Source: a virus
IMG/VR virus record: IMGVR_UViG_3300032223_000084
Location: 1 to 21,158 of that record
Strand: one strand, 5' to 3'
DNA length: 21,158 nucleotides
The notes beneath the pieces were generated by a model. The model worked only from the letters and a program-made list of their open reading frames with translations, was not told where the DNA came from and made no database searches. Shown in pieces: positions 1 to 6,727 of this stretch. Each line of letters starts with the position of its first letter. The stretch's first letter is position 1. A program made the position numbers and the translations under genes.

Positions 1-467
1 CTACAGCGATGGGTGGCCCACTTGCTGGTATGGCGGTTGAAGCTATATCCAAGGCGATAGGTGTTGACCCTAGTCAAGTGCAAGAGACCATCAACTCAGG
101 CAAGATGAGCGCTGACCAAATTGCTGCACTGCAACAAGCAGAACTTGCCCTCAAAGCCAGAGCGCAGGAAATGGGTCTTGATTTTGAAAAGTTGGCCGTA
201 GCCGACCGTGCAAGCGCCCGTCAGATGCAGATGACCACAGGCAGCTTTATACCTCCTGCGCTGTCTATTATGATTGTGCTGGCTTGGGCGGCAGTACAGT
301 TCTTCCTCTTGACCCATGTAATTGAGCCGACTATGCGGGAACTAATTGCCCGTGTTTTGGGTACTTTAGATGGTGCATTGATGCTTGTCTTATCGTTCTA
401 TTTTGGTTCATCTTCAGGCTCACAAGCCAAAGATACTATGCTCCATCAATCGAGTCCAACAAAATGA
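1..467 (+). CDS. Holin of the GTA 3-TM type (5' end outside window)
   Basis: Likely phage holin, forming lesions in the inner membrane so that the downstream peptidase can reach the cell wall. The frame is open to the left edge (Thr-Ala precede the Met at base 9). The family normally has more N-terminal sequence before the Gly-Pro-Leu-Ala-Gly stretch seen here, so I treat the Met at base 9 as internal. Numbering from that Met, there is an amphipathic helical region at 20-75 with an ADRASAR motif (65-71), a hydrophobic segment at about 80-103, a second at about 113-133, and then YFGSSSGSQAK (131-141). The ADRASAR and YFGSS-GS-K signatures are what I recall of the GTA_holin_3TM family (PF11351). 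The gene overlaps the next one by ATGA, which implies translational coupling in a lysis cassette. The function is inferred from family resemblance; only two membrane segments are clear. Confidence 0.75.
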   Translation, partial: TAMGGPLAGMAVEAISKAIGVDPSQVQETINSGKMSADQIAALQQAELALKARAQEMGLDFEKLAVADRASARQMQMTTGSFIPPALSIMIVLAWAAVQFFLLTHVIEPTMRELIARVLGTLDGALMLVLSFYFGSSSGSQAKDTMLHQSSPTK

Positions 468-892
468 TACTGACCAAACACTTTACTCTTGAAGAGTTAA
501 CAATTACTGAACATAGGGAGTTTGACAATGTACCTAACGAAACTGAAAGAACAAATCTTGTCCGTCTTGCAATCTTCTTGGAGCAAGTTAAAGACTTGTT
601 GGGCGGCAAGCCTGTCATGGTTAACTCGGCCTTTCGATCAGCGCAAGTAAATCAAGCGGTGGGTTCTGCTCCTACCTCTCAACATAGGGTGGGCTGTGCG
701 GCTGACTTGCGTATCCCAGGAATGACCCCTGATGAGGTAGTCAAAGCCGTTATTGCTAGTGATTTACCCTACGACCAAGTTATTCGGGAGTTTGACCGCT
801 GGACGCATATCAGCATCCCCAATAGCCCTGAATTGACCCCTAGAAGGCAGGCGCTTATAATTGATAAGCAAGGAACAAGACCATACGCCTAG
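464..892 (+). CDS. M15-family peptidoglycan peptidase (endolysin)
   Basis: A 142-residue zinc D,D-carboxypeptidase-like or L-Ala-D-Glu-type peptidase that would cut cell-wall peptide stems at lysis. It matches the Peptidase_M15_3 pattern: N-terminal FTLEEL (7-12), SAFRS (55-59), SQH with seven residues from His74 to Asp81, and WTHISI (113-118) with His115. His74, Asp81 and His115 are the expected zinc ligands. Glu109 just upstream of the WTH motif is a candidate catalytic acid. The length is normal for a single-domain phage lysin without a cell-wall-binding domain. No signal peptide is visible, so export would depend on the upstream holin. The start overlaps the holin stop (ATGA) and has only a weak ribosome-binding site, consistent with coupling. 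No spanin-like gene is evident beside it. Confidence 0.9.
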   Translation: MILTKHFTLEELTITEHREFDNVPNETERTNLVRLAIFLEQVKDLLGGKPVMVNSAFRSAQVNQAVGSAPTSQHRVGCAADLRIPGMTPDEVVKAVIASDLPYDQVIREFDRWTHISIPNSPELTPRRQALIIDKQGTRPYA

Positions 893-899
893 GTAAATT

Positions 900-2984
900 A
901 TGCCGCTACAAAAAGTTGTTTTTAAGCCTGGAGTTAACAGGGAAAACACTCGTTATACCAACGAGGGTGGCTGGTATGAATCTGACAAAGTGCGGTTTCG
1001 TCAAGGCACGCCTGAGAAAATTGGCGGTTGGATACAATTTACAGCAAATAAATTTTTAGGTGTTTGCCGTACTCTTTGGAATTGGTTTACTTTAGCCAAT
1101 CTTTATACATTGGCCGTAGGTACAAATTTAAAATTTTATATTAACCAAGGTGGGGTGTTTTATGATATTACGCCTATTAGAGTTACTGCAACGCTAACCA
1201 ATCCGTTTACTGCAACTACAACAGTACCATACAGCTCAACCATTAGCGTTAACACAACCACTGCACATGGCGCTAACACGGGGGACTTTGTAACTTTTAG
1301 TGGGGCTACAAGTTTAGGCGGGAATATCACTGCCGCAGTGCTTAATAAAGAATACCAAATTGTAGTTACAAGCACAACCACTTTTACATTTACAGCAACT
1401 GCTACATCCAATGCAAGCGACACAGGGCATGGCGGCACAGTAACTGCAGCTTACCAAGTCAATACTGGCCCTGCGTATCAAAATCCGCTTGTAGGTTGGG
1501 GTGCGGGATTATGGGGCTATGGTACATGGGGTAATGGGCAGTCCGTTGTTTCAGCTCTTCAATTGTGGAATGCACAAAACTTTGGTGAAAATTTGATATT
1601 TGGCCCTCGTGGTGGTGGTCTTTATTATTGGAAAGCATCTAGCGGAACAACCACAAGAGGTGTTTTGTTATCCAGCTTGGGGGGAACGGTCACGTTCACC
1701 AATGCTTCTCCTACGGTTGTAACCTACACTATTCCTTTGACCGAAGGCACAGCCATACAGTTTAATGCTACGACTTCAATGCCCACAGGTGTAACGGCAA
1801 ATACTACTTATTACTTGTTTAACGTACAAGGCGTAACAGCTAATCTACTCAATAGTTCAGGTGCGGTAGTCAATACATCTTCTACGGGTTCAGGCGTTTA
1901 CATATCGCTATTAGTTGATGTACCATTGTTTCAAAATTACTTACTTGTATCTGATGCTTCTCGGTTTGTTATTGTGTTTGGTACAAACGACTACGGTTCT
2001 AGCACATTTGATCCAATGCTAATCCGTTGGTCAGACCAAGAAAATCCCTACGAGTGGACACCTGATGCAACCAATCAAGCAGGTAGTATTCGCTTGTCTC
2101 ACGGCTCACAAATTATTTCTGCTGTTCAGACTCGGCAAGAGATTGTGGTTTTTACTGACCAATCAGTTTATTCTTTGCAATATGTAGGCGCTCCTTACTA
2201 CTGGAGAACCCAGCTCCTTGGGGATAACATCTCCATCATGGGGCCAAACTCCGCAGTCATTGCATCTGGTATTGTGTATTGGATGGGTATTGACAAGTTT
2301 TATATGTACGATGGTCGTGTACAAACACTTAATTGTGATCTGCGTAAGTTTGTGTTTCAAGACTTAAATCAAAACCAAAGCCAACAAGTTTTTGCCAGTA
2401 CTGTTGAGGCTTATAACGAAGTCTGGTGGTTCTATTGCACAGAAAATAGTACAGCTATTGATCGCTATGTAGTTTATAACTACCTTGAAAAACTTTGGTA
2501 CTACGGTAGTATGTCTCGCACGGCATGGCTAGATACTGGGTTACAAGCGTATCCTTTAGCGGCTACTTACAATAATTACATACTCAACCAAGAAAACGGG
2601 GTTGATGATAGTGAGACTGGTTCTGCGGTGCCTATTGATGCTTATATTTCGTCTTCAGAGTTTGATATTGGAGACGGACATAATTTTGCATTTGTATGGC
2701 GCGTTCTACCTGACTTGACTTTTTCAGGTTCTACTGACGGCACAAGCCCAGAAGCTACCATGACGCTATACCCAATGTATAACTCTGGTTCTGGTACAAA
2801 TAATCCACGGTCAAACACGGCGTATAGCGTAAATTTACAGGCAAACCCTGAGACATTTACAGGGGAAGTTTATACAAGGGTACGTGGCCGACAGCTTATA
2901 TTTAAAATGGAATCCAACAAAGTAGGTACAACTTGGCAGTTGGGCGCCCCAAGGTTGGACATTCGTCCTGATGGTAGACGCTAA
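900..2984 (+). CDS. P22 gp10-like packaged-DNA stabilisation / tail hub protein with inserted beta modules
   Basis: A 694-residue virion protein. The N-terminus (FKPGVNRENTRYTNEGGWY, then DKVRFRQGTPEKIGGW) and the later FVIVFGTNDYGSS, IRWSDQENPYEWTP and SHGSQIISAVQTRQEIVVFTD stretches resemble the Phage_stabilise family (PF11134; P22 gp10). In P22 that protein plugs the portal after packaging and joins the head to the tail. Two Thr/Ser-rich beta inserts interrupt the recognised sequence. One, at roughly residues 95-190, contains HGANTGDFVTFSGA and looks like the FCCH-like module found in many phage structural proteins. The other, at about 262-345, contains GTAIQFN and GVTANTTYYL. The start is supported by an AGG seven bases upstream, and the gene follows the lysin stop by seven bases. 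It ends in a TAATG overlap with the next gene. The family call is by recognition of conserved stretches, without an alignment. Confidence 0.7.
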   Translation: MPLQKVVFKPGVNRENTRYTNEGGWYESDKVRFRQGTPEKIGGWIQFTANKFLGVCRTLWNWFTLANLYTLAVGTNLKFYINQGGVFYDITPIRVTATLTNPFTATTTVPYSSTISVNTTTAHGANTGDFVTFSGATSLGGNITAAVLNKEYQIVVTSTTTFTFTATATSNASDTGHGGTVTAAYQVNTGPAYQNPLVGWGAGLWGYGTWGNGQSVVSALQLWNAQNFGENLIFGPRGGGLYYWKASSGTTTRGVLLSSLGGTVTFTNASPTVVTYTIPLTEGTAIQFNATTSMPTGVTANTTYYLFNVQGVTANLLNSSGAVVNTSSTGSGVYISLLVDVPLFQNYLLVSDASRFVIVFGTNDYGSSTFDPMLIRWSDQENPYEWTPDATNQAGSIRLSHGSQIISAVQTRQEIVVFTDQSVYSLQYVGAPYYWRTQLLGDNISIMGPNSAVIASGIVYWMGIDKFYMYDGRVQTLNCDLRKFVFQDLNQNQSQQVFASTVEAYNEVWWFYCTENSTAIDRYVVYNYLEKLWYYGSMSRTAWLDTGLQAYPLAATYNNYILNQENGVDDSETGSAVPIDAYISSSEFDIGDGHNFAFVWRVLPDLTFSGSTDGTSPEATMTLYPMYNSGSGTNNPRSNTAYSVNLQANPETFTGEVYTRVRGRQLIFKMESNKVGTTWQLGAPRLDIRPDGRR

Positions 2985-3313
2985 TGACACAACAACCCCT
3001 TATTAACCCACCAGTGCCCAACTTACCTTTGGGTACGGATCAATATGAGCGCCGTTATCAAGACCAGTATTCCAACATTTTGCGTTTGTTTTTTAATCAA
3101 CTTAATAATGCTTTGGGTATATTGATTACGAAAATAACCATAACCTCCACTGTGTATACAGTAGCAACATTGCCTGATCCAGTTGTGGCGGGCGCTGGAA
3201 TACGAACTTTTGTATCAGACTCGTCTGTTACTACTTTTAATGCAACAGTTGCCGCTGGGGGTACAAACACTGTGCCTGTATTCTCAAATGGAACTAACTG
3301 GAAAGTTGGCTAA
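2984..3313 (+). CDS. Small virion-associated protein with C-terminal beta module
   Basis: A 109-residue protein. The N-terminal half is probably helical (DQYERRYQDQYSNILRLFF at 19-37, then an Asn/Leu-rich stretch to about 50). The C-terminal half, from about residue 55, is a short beta module of a kind recurrent at the ends of phage fibre and structural proteins (TVYTVATLP near 56-64, FVSDSS, and a final VPVFSNGTNWKVG). It lacks signal peptide and membrane segments. Its start codon overlaps the preceding stop by one base (TAATG) and there is no good ribosome-binding site of its own, so translation is probably coupled to the gp10-like gene. A minor head-tail or fibre-associated protein is the most economical reading. 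The exact role is unknown. Confidence 0.6.
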   Translation: MTQQPLINPPVPNLPLGTDQYERRYQDQYSNILRLFFNQLNNALGILITKITITSTVYTVATLPDPVVAGAGIRTFVSDSSVTTFNATVAAGGTNTVPVFSNGTNWKVG

Positions 3314-3346
3314 TATGTTAAACTTCAACTTATTTACGGGGAAAAT

Positions 3347-6300
3347 ATGAGTCTCCAACTAGCAGCACAACATTTAGCCCAGCACGGTCGCGGTGACGAC
3401 AAGATGCTTGTTCACATGACCCCTAAAGAAGTTAGCGGTCTACAACAGCTTGCCCAGATGCATGGGGGATCATTAACTCGTAACCCACATACTGGCCTTC
3501 CAGAAGCTGGGTTTTTAGATAGCTTGATGCCTACTATTATTGGTGCAGCGGCTATGTATTTTACGGGCGGTGCAGCGGCTCCTTTAATTGAAGGTTTGAG
3601 TAATGCCGCAGTTATTGGCGGTGGTGTCGGTCTTGCTGAAGCTGCACGTACTGGTAGTTTAAGCAAAGGTTTAATGGCTGGGCTTGGCGCTTATGGTGGC
3701 GCTGGATTGGCTGGCGGCATGATGGCTGGTGCTGGACAACAATTGGCAGGTGAAAGTCTAGCAGCAGAAGCTGCAAATAATCCTGATCTAGTATCATCAG
3801 TTAAACCTTTGTCTGCGGCTGATTATGCTAGAACAGCTTCAGCACAAGATATTGCTGCTGCTACAAAAAATGTATCAGGTTTTGATTTAGCGAAAGCAGG
3901 TTTTAGAAATTTAACAAACGAAGGTGGATTTTCTAATTTAGTAAATAATATGGGTGGAGGAATGAGTTTAGCTAAAACAGGTTTAGCTGCTATGTCTCCA
4001 ATAATAGCTGACCAAATGGTTCAAACCACTACAGCTCTTCCAACATCAAAAAGCGCTATACATCCGTTTATGTATGATCCAGGTGGCGGATATACAAGAT
4101 TAAATTCAATTTCTCCAGCGGAAAACTTTAAGGGGTTTGCTACTGGCGGTATTGCTGATGATAATTCACAAAGCATGTTTAACTATGCGCATATGCAACC
4201 TGCGGTAGATATGCATTCCGGTATTGGAGCAATACCTCAAAACATGGCTCGTGGTGGCGTTGCACATTTTGATGACGGTGGGAATATTAATTCAGACTAC
4301 ACACCCCAACAAATTGCCGACTATATTTCACAAAATAATTTATCTGGTGATTCTCTTGCCGCCGCTGAACAACAGTTTGGCGTTACTCCTGAACAAGTTT
4401 CATACGCACAAGCACAAGCTGCACCGCAATCACTTCCGCCTGATGTAGTTCAAATAGATCCTAGTGCAGTTAATAATCAACCAACTCCACAGCCTACGCC
4501 AGATCGTATGTACTATACTGATGATTCAGGTAACTATAATGATTCTTCCGGTAATTTTATTGATGTTAGTAATACCCCCGGGCCTAACAATATCGTGGGT
4601 GGTGGCGAAGGTTTTAAGGCCCCTGCTTCCATTGATGCAGCTTTAGCAGCATATCAAGCGGGTGATTATGGTCAAGCAGCCCAATTGCTCGGAGCTTCTG
4701 GTATGTCTGCGCAAGATGTTGTTAGTAAGTATGGTTTAAGCGCGGCTGATGCAGCTAATGTGGCCCAAAATCTTGGGTATACAGGAGACATGAGTAATAT
4801 AAATTACTATACTCCTCCTCCTGCAGCTGCCACAACAACGGGGGATAGCCCAGAAATAAACACAACCCCTCGCGCAGATTTAGCTCCTGCCGTAGCCGCA
4901 GATGCCCCCACATACACTAACTATACCCCTGACCAAATTGCACAGTATGTGCAGACAAGCGGCATTAATTTAAATGACCCAGCAGCTATTGCAGCCGCTG
5001 AAAAACAAACTAATATTGATCCTGCGGCTTATAACGCATGGTTTGCTTCAAATGCAAACCCATTTTCAGCGGCGGCTTTAACTAATCCAGCAAATGCAAC
5101 TGCGGCAAATGTAAGCGCTTTTGATGCGACTTTAGGCACTGCACCCGCAAATATGGGCATCAACAATGCAATTGCTACTGCATATAAAAATACAGGCGCT
5201 ACTGAAAATCTTGCTGGTAACATACAAGGTAATACCCAGCTTGCCAAAGAGATGGATACGTGGAACGTACCACCTGCTCAAATGGCAAAAACAACAGGGT
5301 ATACCGAAGCAGAAATCCAAGCGCTTTATGACGCCGTTGATCCTCATGGTAAGTTTGCATCTGCGGTTACTAAAACAGTTACTCCAGCACCAGCATCAAC
5401 ACTTTCTGGTATGGGAACAACAACTACACCCAACGGAACAGTATTAAATACATACACAGCACCTGGATCAACAACGCCTATCATACTTAATCCTGTCAAC
5501 CGCACAACTGAGAATGTAAACACACCAACTGATATTGCTACTGCGCCTGCTGGTGCTTTGGCTTCTGGTGTTGGCGGTAATAACGCAACCGTTAATCCTA
5601 ATGGAACAATTAGTCAACACCCTAATATCCCCGGTATACCTGTTGGTGGGTTTACTGGTGTAAGTTCATTAACTAATGCATATACTGCAGGCGGTGGGCA
5701 TACTGGCCCTACTAATTTGTATGTACCTAAAACTGTAGAAGAACTTAACGCTAAATATCCAGTAAGTGGTGGCTCTAAACAAATGCTTGATTATCTGTCT
5801 GGTAAAACTACAGAGAACCCAATATTGCACCCATACACACCTACAGGTCAAATTAGTAAAGACTATGCGTCATCTGTGGCAGGCTATCCTGAAAAAGATA
5901 CTTCGCAAAGAATGTATACATTTGATACTGCAACTAAAAAATATATTAGGAATCCTGATTTTATTCCACATAATTTTGATCCTAAAACAGGCGAAAAAGT
6001 TTATGGTAAATCCTTAAATCAAATTAGAGGGGATATGAATACTTTGAAAAATGATTCTGATTGGTTAAATTACATGAATACCAATAATATTCAACCGCAA
6101 CAAATTGCTGATGCAACTGGAGTATCGTTGGGTGAAGTTCTTCAGCATATCCAAACTGCAAAAGCAGGTAGTGGAGTTGGTACTACTTCTGGTAGTGGGG
6201 TTGGTGCTACTTCTGGATCAGCAACTAATTTACCCGGAGGGGTTACAGGGACTCCGTTAGCTGCATACCCTGGATATTACATGGCCAATGGTAAATATTA

Positions 6301-6718
6301 TGATAGTAAAGGTAACTTAGTTGCTAATAACGATAATGAACTTCAAAGCATATTAAACCCAGTAGTCGGCGCAAATGGTGGCATTATGCATGCTGCTATG
6401 GGCGGCGCAATGTACTCTTCTGGTGGTATTGGGGACCTTGGTAGCTATTCTGATGGCGGACGTTTACTGCGTGGCCCAGGTGATGGCGTTTCTGATTCAA
6501 TTCCTGCTACCATTGGTCAAGGAAGACCTGCCCGTCTAGCTGATGGCGAGTTTGTTGTACCCGCACGTATTGTGTCTGAGCTTGGCAATGGCTCAACAGA
6601 AGCTGGTGCTAGAAAACTCTATGCAATGATGGATCGAGTACAAAATACTCGTGGAAAAACAATTGGTAAAGGTAAGGTTGCTACCAACACCCGTGCCGAT
6701 AAATTCTTACCCGCATAA
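3347..6718 (+). CDS. Giant virion protein with hydrophobic N-terminal core and degenerate helical repeats (putative ejection protein)
   Basis: An 1123-residue protein with no catalytic motif that I recognise. The N-terminus has MLVHMTPKEVSGLQQLA (20-36) and GGSLTRNPHTGLPEAGF (40-56), which resemble proteins common in environmental phages. A Gly/Ala-rich hydrophobic region follows (about 57-135) that could insert in a membrane. Gly-Gly motifs occur near 265 and 299-311 (ARGGVAHFDDGG). From about 318 to 945 there are degenerate alpha-helical units, e.g. TPQQIADYISQNN, TPDQIAQYVQTSG and NNIQPQQIADATGVSLGEV, separated by Thr/Pro/Asn-rich linkers. The C-terminus (about 1009-1123) is a conserved-looking block with several GG motifs and LADGEFVVPA (1064-1073). 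GGGGA precedes the start at good spacing. Size, composition and position before two other giant proteins suggest an internal or ejection protein. A tail-fibre or tape-measure-like role cannot be excluded. Confidence 0.6.
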   Translation: MSLQLAAQHLAQHGRGDDKMLVHMTPKEVSGLQQLAQMHGGSLTRNPHTGLPEAGFLDSLMPTIIGAAAMYFTGGAAAPLIEGLSNAAVIGGGVGLAEAARTGSLSKGLMAGLGAYGGAGLAGGMMAGAGQQLAGESLAAEAANNPDLVSSVKPLSAADYARTASAQDIAAATKNVSGFDLAKAGFRNLTNEGGFSNLVNNMGGGMSLAKTGLAAMSPIIADQMVQTTTALPTSKSAIHPFMYDPGGGYTRLNSISPAENFKGFATGGIADDNSQSMFNYAHMQPAVDMHSGIGAIPQNMARGGVAHFDDGGNINSDYTPQQIADYISQNNLSGDSLAAAEQQFGVTPEQVSYAQAQAAPQSLPPDVVQIDPSAVNNQPTPQPTPDRMYYTDDSGNYNDSSGNFIDVSNTPGPNNIVGGGEGFKAPASIDAALAAYQAGDYGQAAQLLGASGMSAQDVVSKYGLSAADAANVAQNLGYTGDMSNINYYTPPPAAATTTGDSPEINTTPRADLAPAVAADAPTYTNYTPDQIAQYVQTSGINLNDPAAIAAAEKQTNIDPAAYNAWFASNANPFSAAALTNPANATAANVSAFDATLGTAPANMGINNAIATAYKNTGATENLAGNIQGNTQLAKEMDTWNVPPAQMAKTTGYTEAEIQALYDAVDPHGKFASAVTKTVTPAPASTLSGMGTTTTPNGTVLNTYTAPGSTTPIILNPVNRTTENVNTPTDIATAPAGALASGVGGNNATVNPNGTISQHPNIPGIPVGGFTGVSSLTNAYTAGGGHTGPTNLYVPKTVEELNAKYPVSGGSKQMLDYLSGKTTENPILHPYTPTGQISKDYASSVAGYPEKDTSQRMYTFDTATKKYIRNPDFIPHNFDPKTGEKVYGKSLNQIRGDMNTLKNDSDWLNYMNTNNIQPQQIADATGVSLGEVLQHIQTAKAGSGVGTTSGSGVGATSGSATNLPGGVTGTPLAAYPGYYMANGKYYDSKGNLVANNDNELQSILNPVVGANGGIMHAAMGGAMYSSGGIGDLGSYSDGGRLLRGPGDGVSDSIPATIGQGRPARLADGEFVVPARIVSELGNGSTEAGARKLYAMMDRVQNTRGKTIGKGKVATNTRADKFLPA
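6167..6214 (+). repeat. 24-bp in-frame tandem duplication
   Basis: Two adjacent 24-base copies (6167-6190 and 6191-6214) differ at two positions, both A to G. Each encodes an eight-residue Gly/Ser/Thr/Val unit (GSGVGTTS, then GSGVGATS) in a linker of the 1123-residue virion protein. Because the unit is a multiple of three, copy-number change would keep the frame. Confidence 0.85.
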
Positions 6719-6727
6719 GGAATCAAA

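Noticed and set aside
1260-1440. Possible ubiquitin-activating-enzyme homology suggested by the FCCH-like module
   Set aside because: Only a small beta module is similar. No adenylation or cysteine catalytic domain exists, so no ubiquitin-like chemistry is claimed.
3314-3346. Promoter in the 33-base gap before the 1123-residue gene
   Set aside because: No paired -35/-10 boxes with proper spacing are visible. The gap is explained by a ribosome-binding site (GGGGA).
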